A stretch of DNA of 64,000 bases, from the NCBI RefSeq assembly GCF_947498095.1, contig NZ_CANMJE010000010.1, positions 39,061 through 103,060 on the forward strand. The letters run 5' to 3'. The DNA comes from an uncultured Shimia sp. Lineage in GTDB: Bacteria > Pseudomonadota > Alphaproteobacteria > Rhodobacterales > Rhodobacteraceae. The translations under genes and the position numbers were made by a program. Within the stretch, counting starts at the first letter, position 1, and each line of letters starts with the position of its first letter. Positions 1 to 9,043 of this stretch are shown here, one piece after another. A model generated the notes under the pieces. It searched no databases, was not told the origin of the DNA, and saw only the letters and a list, made by a program, of their open reading frames with translations.

Positions 1-260
1 CGGTGTTTTATGCCGCCGCGATTTATCCTCGCGAGGCCGTCACGGTAACCGGTGAAACTGCGAGCTATGAAGGGCGGCACTTCTGCCCCACCTGCGGGTC
101 GTCGGTCTTTGCGGTGAGTGGCGATGAGGTGGAACTGCACCTGGGTGCCTTGGATGATGCAGACCAATTTCAACCGGACTATGAGCTTTGGATACGGCGG
201 CGCGAGCGTTGGCTGCCAACGTTTGACGACGTAGAGTCTTTTGAGGCAGACCGAGACTGA
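1..260 (+). CDS. GFA-family (DUF636) zinc protein, C-terminal part
   Basis: The frame is open from the left edge, so the start lies outside the window; only about 85 codons are visible. The visible part has the second zinc-binding cysteine pair of glutathione-dependent formaldehyde-activating (GFA)-like proteins, FCPTCGS at visible codons 27-33, then a beta-rich stretch ending in a W-x-P-x-F motif. Family members are small cytosolic zinc proteins, most without a proven reaction, so formaldehyde chemistry is not implied. It converges on the DUF2189 gene with 13 bases between stops. Confidence 0.75.
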   Translation, partial: VFYAAAIYPREAVTVTGETASYEGRHFCPTCGSSVFAVSGDEVELHLGALDDADQFQPDYELWIRRRERWLPTFDDVESFEADRD

Positions 261-273
261 GAGATCCTCTAGA

Positions 274-1092
274 CTAGCCTTCTGCCGGCGTCACAGCCCG
301 CTGGTAGAGATGCCATGTGGTGTGACCGAGGATCGGCAGGGTGAACACCAAACCCAAAAACGCAGGCACCATTGACAGCAGTACGGTGACCGAGATGATC
401 GCCGCCCAGCCCAACATGACCACAGGGTTCTCTTTGACCACCTGAATGGAAGTCAGCATGGCTGAGACGAAATTGGTCTCGCGATCCAGCAACATGGGCA
501 TGGCGACAACGGTCACCGCGAACAGCACCGCCGACAGGATTGCGCCCGCGCAGGTGCCAATCGCAAGAAAGGTCCAACCCTGAGGTGTATAGAGCACGGC
601 GTTCAGAAACCCGTTGAAATCCGAGAATGAGGCGTTCTGAAGTGTGATCACCAGCCACAAGCGAATCTGATACATCCACACCCAGAATATGAACAGCGTG
701 ACAAAGGCCATCCAGCCCATCTCGCGTTTGCGTTGATCTGCCATGACGGTGAGAATGTCAGGCCAGCCAAAGGGCTCGTCCTTTTGCATCCGGCGGGACA
801 TTTCATAAAGCCCGGCGGCGGCAAATGGTGCCACCAGCGGAAAACCGACAACGGCAGGGATGATCATCCAGATCTTGCCCAGCCAGACCAGGCCCCAGAC
901 CAAAAGAATGCCAAACACCGCATAGAACAGTCCGAAAAAGCCGCTCATCACCGGGCGGGCAAGAAAGTCGGAAAACCCGGCCTTCAGGGACGCACTGATA
1001 TCCGCCGCCGTGACCGTGTTAATCTCGGGCATGGCAGGCGGTTGGGGTGTCAAATTGTCCGGTGATGCGGAACCTTGGCTGTTGGGTGTCAT
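274..1092 (-). CDS. DUF2189 integral membrane protein
   Basis: A 272-residue membrane protein matching the DUF2189 family. After a proline/asparagine-rich cytosolic N terminus of about 45 residues come roughly six hydrophobic segments, and it ends in the HLYQRAV type of tail seen in the family. I chose the ATG at 1092 because a strong GGGAGGAG ribosome site lies just upstream; an upstream in-frame extension to 1179 lacks such a site and is not hydrophobic. The function of the family is unknown; a role in the inner membrane is all that can be inferred. It is transcribed alone. Confidence 0.8.
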   Translation of the reverse strand: MTPNSQGSASPDNLTPQPPAMPEINTVTAADISASLKAGFSDFLARPVMSGFFGLFYAVFGILLVWGLVWLGKIWMIIPAVVGFPLVAPFAAAGLYEMSRRMQKDEPFGWPDILTVMADQRKREMGWMAFVTLFIFWVWMYQIRLWLVITLQNASFSDFNGFLNAVLYTPQGWTFLAIGTCAGAILSAVLFAVTVVAMPMLLDRETNFVSAMLTSIQVVKENPVVMLGWAAIISVTVLLSMVPAFLGLVFTLPILGHTTWHLYQRAVTPAEG

Positions 1093-1238
1093 GGCGTACT
1101 CCTCCCGGAGCATGACGCCCTGCTGGCCGCTTGGCTTGCGGATCCAACAGTGAAACGGACATCCCTGCCCCATGCACAAGTGTGCCTTAGCCGCGGCATT
1201 GGGGCAAGGGGAGAGGTGGATAGCCCAATACGGCAGGT

Positions 1239-1259
1239 CAGGCGCGCTGCTGGCGCCTG
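1239..1259 (-). terminator. Hairpin downstream of the secreted hypothetical gene
   Basis: A perfect 7-bp stem (CAGGCGC/GCGCCTG) with a 7-base loop lies 30 bases beyond the stop of the gene at 1290-1826. There is no U-tract on the minus strand, so it may stabilise the 3' end rather than terminate on its own. Confidence 0.35.
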
Positions 1260-1289
1260 TTGCAGTTTAGAGAAAGGTGCCTTGGCTGA

Positions 1290-1826
1290 TCAGAAACTGT
1301 CCATGCAAATGCGGGCGCGATCAATGGCGTTTTTCGGGGTTTTAAGGCTCACCGTGACGGTGTTGGGCGTGTCCTGAAAGGCGACGAACTCTCGAGCTTC
1401 TTCGAGATCGGCGATGAATCGTGGGTTGCTAACGACGATATAGGCGCCACTGAACCCGCCGGACAGTGACTGTGACACGGTGGTTGCATTGCCGACATAA
1501 AGGTTGCCGTTCAAAACAATGGTGACTTCGCGCTCGCCCTCGGGAAACTCAACATCCTTCAGGAAAGCACCGAGATACCCGGCATCCTGCGCCTTGGTCA
1601 AACCGGCCTGCACGGCACTGGTCTCACCGCGCCACTCAATAAAGCAAGACTGTCTCGTGGTATTCTTGAAAACCGTCCAGTACTTGGCGCTCCAATATGT
1701 TTCCACGGTATCGCCTGTGGTCGGCAGGATGCTTTCATCAGCGGCATAAGTCACTGAGGCCGCGCAGATCATGGCGGCAGCGGCAGCGCCGGAAAGAAGT
1801 GTTCGAACGGGTTTCAGACTAATCAT
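1290..1826 (-). CDS. Secreted hypothetical protein
   Basis: A 178-residue protein with an N-terminal signal peptide: basic MISLKPVR, a hydrophobic alanine-rich core and a likely cleavage after TYAA near residue 29. The mature part is beta-rich and has two cysteines, one in QSCFIEW and one near the C terminus (RICMDSF), which could form a disulfide in the periplasm. I do not recognise the family; the W...C layout is loosely like IalB-type periplasmic proteins, but that is weak. A GAGGAAG ribosome site precedes the ATG. It sits between two membrane-protein genes on the same strand, with gaps too wide for tight coupling. Confidence 0.65.
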   Translation of the reverse strand: MISLKPVRTLLSGAAAAAMICAASVTYAADESILPTTGDTVETYWSAKYWTVFKNTTRQSCFIEWRGETSAVQAGLTKAQDAGYLGAFLKDVEFPEGEREVTIVLNGNLYVGNATTVSQSLSGGFSGAYIVVSNPRFIADLEEAREFVAFQDTPNTVTVSLKTPKNAIDRARICMDSF

Positions 1827-1946
1827 AGGATATGCTTCCTCTGTCGATACGTTGCGGGCCAGCGCTTGAAACGGCGCCTGGGTGCGGGGTTTGGCTACAA
1901 CGGTAAGGGATGATCCGCGTTTGGTCTATCGCGGTGTTGCAGGCGG

Positions 1947-3179
1947 CTACGCAACCTCTTCCTGAGTGGCCTTCCCTGCCCGATTGATATCGGTGGTCGG
2001 GAAAAACTCGACCCAGACATGCCAGAAGAGACCGGCACGCAAGCTTTCGACACGGGTTAGTTGCCCTTGGTCGCTGTTGCCCCAGAAGTCGCAGGTTGCC
2101 ACAGGTTTGCCGCTGTCATTGTACCAGACCCCGAGGCTTTCGAACTTGGGATCGTAGCTGACCACCACGTCGCGGCCGCCGACGGTGGCATTCACAAGAT
2201 TGTCGTTCTCGATCACGAAATCATCGGTCCAGCAGACAGCGTCATTGCCCACAGTCACACCCCAGACATAGGTCTTGTTGGGCAGGCGGTCGTCAGAGTG
2301 AGTCATATTGTCCATCACCGGCGCGGCCTCGTGGTGCTGACGTTCGATCCCCCAGCCAAAGACGATGCCCATCACCATGTCAAACAGCCGCAAGGCGATG
2401 TTCTTGGGCGGCATATTGATGAAGACTTCGCCCTCTGGATAGGCCTTTTGGAAAGCGCGGAAGGACATGCGGAAAGTGGGCCATGGCTTCATGGCGAGTG
2501 CGGGGCGCAGGGGACAGGTCACACCCTCGGCAGAGGAGTCAGCGTCCTTGTCCTTGAAGCCATAGATGTGCTGGATGGCCTCGCCGGTATTGTTGTCGCG
2601 CAGAATCAGGTTGTTGCCGTGTTGGGCAAGCACTTCGAGGTTCAGTTTTTGACCGTCGATAGAGGGTGTATAGCCGACACCAAGGTTCGCCATCGCGCAG
2701 TAGGTCATGATGACATCTTCGCCGCCAAGACCCTGTTCGTTGCCGGCAAGGTGCGGGCGCATCATCTGTGCATCAGAATGGGCGCGGGCGTGGCCGTTGT
2801 TCACCACCACCATGACGCTGGCCGAAGGGTTGATGTAATCACGGGCGACGTCGATGGGGTAATACTGTGCCTTGTCTTTCTGGTTGCGCAGGCCGACGTG
2901 CACCCACACCCAGGTGAAGGCAAAAAAGAACACCGTTAGCACAAGGGCAACCCAGAATAGCCAACCGACCCCACCCCCCAGCACGTACCCAACGATCATG
3001 GCAAGTGTCGCAGAAAGCCCGGTGCCCACAAGTTTGTACTCATGTTTCATAAACCGAACTGTGCTCTCGCGTTTGGTCTTGATGACCATTTGCGAGATGT
3101 CTCCTAGGTCGCGGAAATAGACAAGTCCGATGCTGAAGGACACCAAGAGACCAGCGTAAAACAGGAGATTGCCGAGCAT
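1947..3179 (-). CDS. DUF3179-domain membrane protein
   Basis: A 410-residue protein. The first 100 residues hold about three hydrophobic segments (residues 3-22, 50-70 and 72-95), anchoring it in the inner membrane; the rest matches DUF3179. Family landmarks are visible: an M-x-Y-C element (MTYCAMAN), the L-x-L-x-D-x-x-T-G-E strand region (LILRDNNTGEA) and a later W-P-T-F-x-x-F-x-x-A-x-P-E-G segment. Many DUF3179 proteins have a CPLC-type motif; here only the first cysteine remains. Function is unknown. The gene stands alone, facing a long non-coding stretch on its 5' side. Confidence 0.72.
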   Translation of the reverse strand: MLGNLLFYAGLLVSFSIGLVYFRDLGDISQMVIKTKRESTVRFMKHEYKLVGTGLSATLAMIVGYVLGGGVGWLFWVALVLTVFFFAFTWVWVHVGLRNQKDKAQYYPIDVARDYINPSASVMVVVNNGHARAHSDAQMMRPHLAGNEQGLGGEDVIMTYCAMANLGVGYTPSIDGQKLNLEVLAQHGNNLILRDNNTGEAIQHIYGFKDKDADSSAEGVTCPLRPALAMKPWPTFRMSFRAFQKAYPEGEVFINMPPKNIALRLFDMVMGIVFGWGIERQHHEAAPVMDNMTHSDDRLPNKTYVWGVTVGNDAVCWTDDFVIENDNLVNATVGGRDVVVSYDPKFESLGVWYNDSGKPVATCDFWGNSDQGQLTRVESLRAGLFWHVWVEFFPTTDINRAGKATQEEVA

Positions 3180-3730
3180 AGGGTGGGCCTTTCAATTGCG
3201 ATGTTCAAATGGTCCGGGTTGGGCAGGCCTATAATGGCAGAGCGTCTGTGAGGCGCAATGGGTTTCAGGCAGATCCGCGTTACCCCGGTCCTAACAAGTA
3301 TATGGGGTCCGAACAGCGTGTCGACATGTGATGTCGGGTCAGAAAGGGCTATGACGTCGACAGACTTGGCCCTTCAGCGCATGCATGATCAAGGGCGGCG
3401 GTCCGGGCCTTTGCAATGTGCGAAAGGCTGAAGGCCTCGGTCACTCCGCACGTTAATAGAGGCGTTGAGCGCTGTCAGTCGCTGACGGCTGAAACTGCCG
3501 TTTTTCAGCAGCGCCACGGACTTCGGCTATGACACTTCAATTTGATTTGGGCGAGGATTGATCCTGATCAACGCGACCCGAGATTTCCCCGGAATAATTG
3601 CAAGTGGCAGGTTGTGTTGAACACAAAGCCGTCTGCATGGAAGGGAAAACACCCTTCCGGAAATCCGCCAGTGTGGGTTTGAAAGACCTTATTCGTATAG
3701 CGCGACAGAGACATATTTAGGAGCCGCCCC
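3180..3730. other. 551-base non-coding stretch with hairpins
   Basis: I see no convincing gene here; the longest frames are short and lack ribosome sites. It holds several inverted repeats: 3488-3509 (GCTGAAA/TTTCAGC), a perfect FNR-type palindrome at 3558-3571 (listed separately), 3612-3626 (TTGTGT/ACACAA, 3-base loop) and 3639-3658 (GGAAGGG/CCCTTCC, 6-base loop). The last two would lie in the 5' leader of the acetyltransferase gene if transcription starts near 3605. Confidence 0.6.
3558..3571 (+). promoter_or_regulatory. FNR/FnrL-type binding site
   Basis: TTGATCCTGATCAA matches the FNR consensus TTGAT-N4-ATCAA exactly. A hexamer AATAAT at 3593-3598 would act as the -10 element, giving a start near 3605 and placing the box at about -41, the class II activator position. 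The first gene downstream is the GNAT acetyltransferase at 3731. The match is read directly from sequence; regulation is inference. Confidence 0.55.
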
Positions 3731-4312
3731 ATGACACTAAAGATCCGAAATGCGACGCTGGACGATGCACCCTTGCTTGTGCGCGTCGTTGACATGGCAA
3801 GTGACGGAGTGGTGCCCACGCTCTGGGCTGAGATGGCCACTCCGGACATGGACGGCATCGACGTGGGGCATGCAATGGTAACCGCAGAGGACGGTGAATT
3901 CAGCTATCGGAATGGGTTCATCGCCGAACGCGGTGGCGTAGCTTTGGGTGGGCTGATCGGCTACGTGCTTCCGACCACTCCGCAGCCCGTCGCGCCTGAC
4001 GTTCCCGAAGCATTTGTCTGTGTCGAGGAACTCGCTCAGCTCGTTCCGGGTCATTGGTACATCAATTTCATGGCCTCAATACCTGAAGGACGAAGGCAAG
4101 GTGTGGGCGCTGCCCTGCTGAACAAAGCTGAGGAGCAGGCACGAGAAGGTTCTTGCCCAGGTCTCGCGCTGATCGTTGCCGCCACCAACGAGAAGGCCAT
4201 AAGCGTTTATCAGCGGGCTGGTTACGCCGAGCGCGCACGGCGACCGTTCGACCTGTCTGACTTTGGCGAGGCGCCGACAGAAGCCGTGCTGATGGTGAAG
4301 GACCTCGATTAA
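3731..4312 (+). CDS. GNAT-family N-acetyltransferase
   Basis: A 193-residue GNAT protein. The acetyl-CoA-binding motif A is clear near residues 115-128 (EGRRQGVGAALL, the R-x-x-G-x-G/A signature) after a hydrophobic beta-4 strand (YINFMAS), and motif B follows (ISVYQRAGY). The N-terminal half begins with an IRNATLDDAPLLVR element typical of small-molecule acetyltransferases. The acceptor substrate cannot be told. TAGGAG just upstream supports the ATG at 3731. Transcription probably begins about 125 bases upstream, next to a perfect FNR box, so expression under low oxygen is a reasonable guess. Confidence 0.85.
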   Translation: MTLKIRNATLDDAPLLVRVVDMASDGVVPTLWAEMATPDMDGIDVGHAMVTAEDGEFSYRNGFIAERGGVALGGLIGYVLPTTPQPVAPDVPEAFVCVEELAQLVPGHWYINFMASIPEGRRQGVGAALLNKAEEQAREGSCPGLALIVAATNEKAISVYQRAGYAERARRPFDLSDFGEAPTEAVLMVKDLD

Positions 4313-4365
4313 CTCTTTAATCGCAGTGGCGTTTGGGCTTCGGTAAGCACGGCAGGACACTGCAA

Positions 4366-5055
4366 TCAGACCCCGAGGTACTTGTCCGTCACTTCAGGCG
4401 TCAGGTCACCAAAATCGCCATGCCAGACCGAAACACCCTTTTCGACGATCACCGCAGTGTCAGCGACAGTACCGAGTTCTTTCAGCGACTTGTCGATCAC
4501 CAGAATGGCCATGCCGGTTTCCGCCTTGAGCCTGGCAATGGCGGCCCAGATTTCCTGACGCACCACCGGGGCGAGGCCCTCGGTGGCTTCGTCAAGGATC
4601 AACAAGCGTGGGTTGGTCATCAGGGCGCGGCCAACGGCGAGCATCTGCTGTTCACCACCCGAAAGCGACGCAGCCAGCTGGTCGCGGCGCTCTTCGAGGC
4701 GTGGGAACAGGCGTGCAACGGCGGCAAAGTCCCACTCACCCGGGCGCGAGGCAGCGATGAGGTTTTCGTGCACGGTGAGATTTGAAAAGCAGCGGCGCCC
4801 TTCCGGCACCAAGCCAATGCCGGATTTTGCGGCCTGAAAGGATTTGAGCCGGGCCATGTCACGACCATCAAACATGATAGACCCACCCCGGTTTTTTAAC
4901 ATCCGGCAGATCACCTTGACGGTCGTGGATTTGCCCATGCCGTTGCGGCCCATGAGCGCCAGTACTTGCCCTTCTTCCAGTGAGAGATGCACGTCGAACA
5001 GCGCTTGCGAGGGGCCGTAAAAGGCGGAGATATGCGAGAGTTTCAAGAGACTCAT
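4366..5055 (-). CDS. LivF-type ABC importer ATP-binding protein
   Basis: A 229-residue ATPase, the second of two nucleotide-binding subunits of a HAAT (branched-chain amino acid-type) importer. Walker A is GRNGMGKST (about residues 36-44), the signature LSGGEQQ is near 130 and Walker B LLILDEATEGLAP near 150. It is the last gene of a five-gene importer operon (binding protein, two permeases, two ATPases) downstream of aromatic acyl-CoA catabolic genes. Its start overlaps the stop of the other ATPase gene by four bases (ATGA). HAAT systems also carry aromatic acids and amides, so leucine/valine transport should not be assumed. Confidence 0.9.
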   Translation of the reverse strand: MSLLKLSHISAFYGPSQALFDVHLSLEEGQVLALMGRNGMGKSTTVKVICRMLKNRGGSIMFDGRDMARLKSFQAAKSGIGLVPEGRRCFSNLTVHENLIAASRPGEWDFAAVARLFPRLEERRDQLAASLSGGEQQMLAVGRALMTNPRLLILDEATEGLAPVVRQEIWAAIARLKAETGMAILVIDKSLKELGTVADTAVIVEKGVSVWHGDFGDLTPEVTDKYLGV

Positions 5056-5807
5056 GCGGCGTCCTCCTCGCCCAGATAGGCGGTGCGTACGATGGGGTTT
5101 CCACGAATGTCGTCGACGCTGCCGGTCGCGATGATCTCGCCGTAGACCAACACGCTGACACGGTCGGCCAGCGCAAAGACCGCGTCCATATCGTGTTCCA
5201 CCAATAGGATCGGGGCCCGGTGGCGCAAGCCGTCAAGGAAATCGGTCAGACGTTCGGTCCCTTCTGCGCCAAGGCCAGCCATAGGCTCATCCATCAGGAA
5301 CGCCTTAGGTTCCAGCGTGAGCGCCACGGCGACCTCAAGCTGGCGGCGTTGGCCGTGGCTGAGTTCCGAGGTGCGGAAGGCGTGGAAATCCTCAAGACCC
5401 ACCTGTTCCAGCGCGGTGTGGGCCTGTTGCAGTAGCTCTTTGTCTCTCATTACCGGTTTGAAGAACCGAAAGACATCACCGCGACGGCCCAGCGCACCGA
5501 GGACAACGTTTTGCAGAACAGTGAACTCCATCGCCAGAGACGAAATCTGAAAGGTGCGCCCCATCCCAAGCTGCGCGCGGGCTGCGGTGCTGAGGCGGGT
5601 TACGTCCTGCCCCGCGAAATGTACCGTGCCGCTGTCGGGGGTGAGACCGCCTGCGACCTGCTTGATAAGGGTCGATTTACCTGCCCCATTGGGACCAATC
5701 AGGGCATGAATCTCACCAGGCCTCAAGTTGAGCGTGATGTTGTCGCTGGCTTTCAGCGCCCCGAAGCTTTTCGAGATACCGCACACATCAAGGATTGCGT
5801 CAGTCAT
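5052..5807 (-). CDS. LivG-type ABC importer ATP-binding protein
   Basis: A 251-residue ATPase of the HAAT importer. Walker A GPNGAGKST lies near residues 39-47, the signature LSHGQRRQLE near 150 and Walker B AFLMDEPMAGLG follows; the C-terminal VRTAYLGEE tail is typical of LivG. I start it at the ATG at 5807 (MTDAILDV); the longer upstream frame overlaps the permease gene and does not look like protein. The start lies just inside the 3' end of the LivM-type gene and its stop overlaps the LivF-type gene, so the subunits are translationally coupled. Confidence 0.9.
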   Translation of the reverse strand: MTDAILDVCGISKSFGALKASDNITLNLRPGEIHALIGPNGAGKSTLIKQVAGGLTPDSGTVHFAGQDVTRLSTAARAQLGMGRTFQISSLAMEFTVLQNVVLGALGRRGDVFRFFKPVMRDKELLQQAHTALEQVGLEDFHAFRTSELSHGQRRQLEVAVALTLEPKAFLMDEPMAGLGAEGTERLTDFLDGLRHRAPILLVEHDMDAVFALADRVSVLVYGEIIATGSVDDIRGNPIVRTAYLGEEDAA

Positions 5808-6783
5808 GCGCCACCTCCCGTCCCGCGATAAACCCAAAAAGTCCGCCGCGGGCAAACAGAACCACCCCCAGCAGGATTGCGCCGAGATAGATGTGCCAGA
5901 ACTCTGAAAGACCGCCGAGTTGGTGTTCCAGCAGGATGAACAGCGCCGCACCTGCAACCGGGCCAAAAACCCGCCCCACCCCGCCCAGAATCACAAAAAT
6001 CATGATCTCACCCGAGGTCTGCCAAGAGAACATCGTAGGGCTGACAAAGCGGTTGAGGTCGGCGAACAGCGCACCGGCAAGACCGGTGATGGCGCCGGAG
6101 ATGACGTATGCCGTGAGATAGAGGCGGTAGGGTCCCTGCCCTATGGCCTGAATGCGGTCTTCGTTCTGACGCGCGGCGCTGAGGGCCAGACCAAAGGGTG
6201 AATGGGCGGCGCGGTAGACGAAGAACAGCACCAACAGAAGGATCACGTAGCAGATCGCGTAGAACTGGATCGGGTCCATCGTGTTGAGACCGGGAAAGTC
6301 ATTGCGGATGTAGATCGACAGCCCATCTTCGCCACCATAGGTCGGCCATGAGATGGTGAAGAAAAAGAACATCTGCGCAAAGGCCAGCGTGATCATAATG
6401 AAGTAGACACCGGAAGTTCTGAGCGACAGTGCGCCAAGGGCCACCGCAACAATGGCCGAGGTGATGATGGCGACCAGCCAGATCACCGGCATAGATTTGG
6501 TACCCTCGATAACAAAGGGCCATTCCATAAGCGGCGTGTAGGTCTGAGCATGATAGGCGAGGATGCCCATGGCATATCCGCCAATGCCGAAGAACGCGGC
6601 ATGTCCAAAGCTGACGAGGCCTCCGAAGCCCAAAGCAAAGTTGAGGCCCACGCCCGCAATCGCGAAAATCACGGCGCGGGTGGTGAGAGTGATGATAAAG
6701 GGCTCGTCTGCGGACTGCGCCCAGAGCGGGATCGCCAAAAGGATCAGCAGAAGGGCGGCGTTGAGGATGGTTTCGCGTTTCAT
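5800..6783 (-). CDS. LivM-type ABC importer permease
   Basis: A 327-residue permease with about eight to ten membrane segments. The cytoplasmic coupling region shows the family element GGVGRVFGPVAGA near residues 270-285. The ATG at 6783 is preceded by GGAGGAC; the longer frame would start with TTG at 6801 and is less likely. It lies 1 base after the stop of the LivH-type permease and overlaps the LivG-type gene. It forms the channel with the LivH-type subunit in the inner membrane. Confidence 0.9.
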   Translation of the reverse strand: MKRETILNAALLLILLAIPLWAQSADEPFIITLTTRAVIFAIAGVGLNFALGFGGLVSFGHAAFFGIGGYAMGILAYHAQTYTPLMEWPFVIEGTKSMPVIWLVAIITSAIVAVALGALSLRTSGVYFIMITLAFAQMFFFFTISWPTYGGEDGLSIYIRNDFPGLNTMDPIQFYAICYVILLLVLFFVYRAAHSPFGLALSAARQNEDRIQAIGQGPYRLYLTAYVISGAITGLAGALFADLNRFVSPTMFSWQTSGEIMIFVILGGVGRVFGPVAGAALFILLEHQLGGLSEFWHIYLGAILLGVVLFARGGLFGFIAGREVAHD

Positions 6784-6784
6784 G

Positions 6785-7705
6785 TCAGTGTCCTCCGCCA
6801 AACAGACCGGATGGTTTGAACAACAGAACTCCGGCCATCAAGATGTAGATCAACATGGACGAGAGCGACGAGCCGACAGATGTGGCCGCCGAAGCATCCA
6901 TGAAGAGGCCGAAAAATTGCGGCAAGAGCAAGCGGCCGAGCGTGTCGGTGAGGCCAACGAGTATTGCGCCCACAAGCGCGCCCTTGATCGAGCCGATCCC
7001 GCCGATCACGATCACCACAAAGGCTAGGATCAGAACCGGTTCACCCATGCCGACCTGCACCGACTGGATGGCTCCGATCAGGGCGCCGGCAAAGCCCGCC
7101 AGCGCCGCACCGAGGGCAAAGACCAACGTGTAAAGTCGGGAAATGTTGACGCCCAGTGCTCCGATCATCTCGCGGTCATTCTCACCGGCGCGGATCTGGA
7201 TGCCGATGCGTGTACGGGCAATCATCCAGAAGAGACCCCCCGCCACGGCAAGGCCGATAAGGATGATGGTCAGACGGTAAAGGGAATACTCGATGCCAAA
7301 GGGCAGCATGACGGTACCGGAAAGCCATGCGGGTTTGTCGAGGAACAATGGAAACGAGCCAAAGACCCAGCGGGTGCCTTCGGAAAAGATCAGGATCAGG
7401 GCAAAGGTTGCAAGCACCTGATCAAGGTGGTCGCGATCATAAAGCCGCCGGATCACCGTCATTTCGACGATCACACCCGCGATAGCCGCCGCAATCAGGC
7501 TGCCGATCAAGGCGAGGATGAACGAGCCAGTGGCCGCCGCCACAGCCGCCGCTGCAAAGGCGCCGATCATGTAGAGCGAGCCATGGGCGAGATTGATCAG
7601 GCCCATCACGCCAAAGATCAGAGTCAGACCTGCGGCCATAAGGAAGAGCATGACGCCGAATTGAAGACCGTTCAGCGTCTGCTCGATCAGCAGAATTGTA
7701 GACAT
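6785..7705 (-). CDS. LivH-type ABC importer permease
   Basis: A 306-residue permease with about eight membrane helices, the partner of the LivM-type subunit. The start LLIEQTLNGLQFGVMLFLMAAGLTLIFG and the coupling element GGIGSIKGALVGA near residues 235-250 are characteristic of LivH. It follows the binding-protein gene with a 61-base gap and precedes the LivM-type gene by one base. Substrate is set by the binding protein; context suggests an aromatic acid or amide. Confidence 0.9.
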   Translation of the reverse strand: MSTILLIEQTLNGLQFGVMLFLMAAGLTLIFGVMGLINLAHGSLYMIGAFAAAAVAAATGSFILALIGSLIAAAIAGVIVEMTVIRRLYDRDHLDQVLATFALILIFSEGTRWVFGSFPLFLDKPAWLSGTVMLPFGIEYSLYRLTIILIGLAVAGGLFWMIARTRIGIQIRAGENDREMIGALGVNISRLYTLVFALGAALAGFAGALIGAIQSVQVGMGEPVLILAFVVIVIGGIGSIKGALVGAILVGLTDTLGRLLLPQFFGLFMDASAATSVGSSLSSMLIYILMAGVLLFKPSGLFGGGH

Positions 7706-7766
7706 GATTTCCCACCGTTCCCGTTACACCCGCCCCGGCAAATACCGGGACGAGTTCGGGGTTTGG

Positions 7767-8903
7767 TTACATCTTGCAGTCAGCCGCGTAAGCGTCTGAG
7801 TGATTTTTTAGACCAATGCCTACGATCTTGTTGGTGAAGACATCACCCTCTTGGATGACCTCACGCACATAGATCGTCTGAACGGGATGGTGGTTGGGAC
7901 CGAATTTAAAGTCGCCGCGCACCGAGTCGAACTTGGCGGCTTCCAATGCGGCACGGAAGGCGTCCTGATCGTTGACGTCTGCCGCATCCATGGCGGACAT
8001 CAGAAGGTTCGCTGTGTCAAAACCCTGGCTGGCATAGAGCGACGGCAGGCGGCCATATTCAGCCTGGAAATCCGCAACAAAAGCTTTGTTGGCGGCATTG
8101 CCGAGGTCCTTGGACCATTGCGAGGTGTTTTTCACACCCAGTGCAGCCGCGCCAACGGCTTGCAAGATGCCCTGATCAAAGCTGAAGGCCGGGCCCACAA
8201 CGGGCAGGTCCACGCCGCTGTCGGCATATTGCTTGAGGAAAGAAATCCCCATGCCACCCGGCAGGAAGAAGAACACGCTGTCCGCATCAGATGCACGGAT
8301 CTGTGCGATCTCGGCGGCGTAATCGGTCTGACCCAGCTTGGTATAAACTTCACCCGCCAGTTCACCTTTGAAGAAGCGTTTAAATCCGGTTAGTGCGTCT
8401 TTGCCCGCGGGATAGTTCGGCGCAAGAATGAACGCTTTTTTGTGTCCCGCATCAGAGGCATAGCCGCCCGCTGCTTCGTGCAGGTTGTCGTTCTGCCACG
8501 CAACATTGAAGTAGTTTTTGTGACAACCTTTGCCCGCAAGCGGCGATGGGCCGGCATTGGGCGAGAGATAGAATTTGCCCTGCGCGGTTGCAGCCGGAAC
8601 AACAGCCATTGCGAGGTTCGACCAGATGATGCCGGTCAACACGTCGACCTTTTCGGACTGGATCATCTTGTCGGCCAGTTGCACGGCGATATCCGGTTTG
8701 CGCTGATCGTCTTCGATCACGACTTCCAGATCGCTACGACCCGCTTGCTTCACAGCCAGCATAAAGCCATCGCGAACGTCGATGCCAAGGCCTGCACCAC
8801 CGCCGGAAAGCGTGGTAATCATGCCAACTTTGACGCCTTCGGCCTGGGCAGCAGCAACTGCCAGACCCATTGAGGCGGCCAGAATAAGTGATTTGAGTTT
8901 CAT
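7767..8903 (-). CDS. HAAT ABC importer periplasmic binding protein
   Basis: A 378-residue periplasmic binding protein of the LivJ/LivK class (type I fold). It has a Sec signal peptide (MKLKSLILAASMG..., cleavage near AQA-EG, residue 22), then VGMITTLSGGGAGLG, the first ligand-binding loop of the family, and IIWSNLAMAVVPAA, the hinge strand region. A GGGAGG ribosome site precedes the ATG. It begins 140 bases after the MarR gene, leaving room for its own promoter, though the whole set reads in one direction. Ligand unknown; the neighbouring aryl-CoA genes suggest an aromatic carboxylate such as anthranilate or salicylate. Confidence 0.88.
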   Translation of the reverse strand: MKLKSLILAASMGLAVAAAQAEGVKVGMITTLSGGGAGLGIDVRDGFMLAVKQAGRSDLEVVIEDDQRKPDIAVQLADKMIQSEKVDVLTGIIWSNLAMAVVPAATAQGKFYLSPNAGPSPLAGKGCHKNYFNVAWQNDNLHEAAGGYASDAGHKKAFILAPNYPAGKDALTGFKRFFKGELAGEVYTKLGQTDYAAEIAQIRASDADSVFFFLPGGMGISFLKQYADSGVDLPVVGPAFSFDQGILQAVGAAALGVKNTSQWSKDLGNAANKAFVADFQAEYGRLPSLYASQGFDTANLLMSAMDAADVNDQDAFRAALEAAKFDSVRGDFKFGPNHHPVQTIYVREVIQEGDVFTNKIVGIGLKNHSDAYAADCKM

Positions 8904-9043
8904 TGGTATCCTCCCGTTGAACCAACTTTTCTTAATTTATGGATAATCGATACATGTTTTTGCGCTCTTGTGCAGAGGTTTGTGGTGTATCTCAAATCCG
9001 TTTCTATCCAGCGTGATCCTGACTCTCCCCAGCCATTGGCGGA

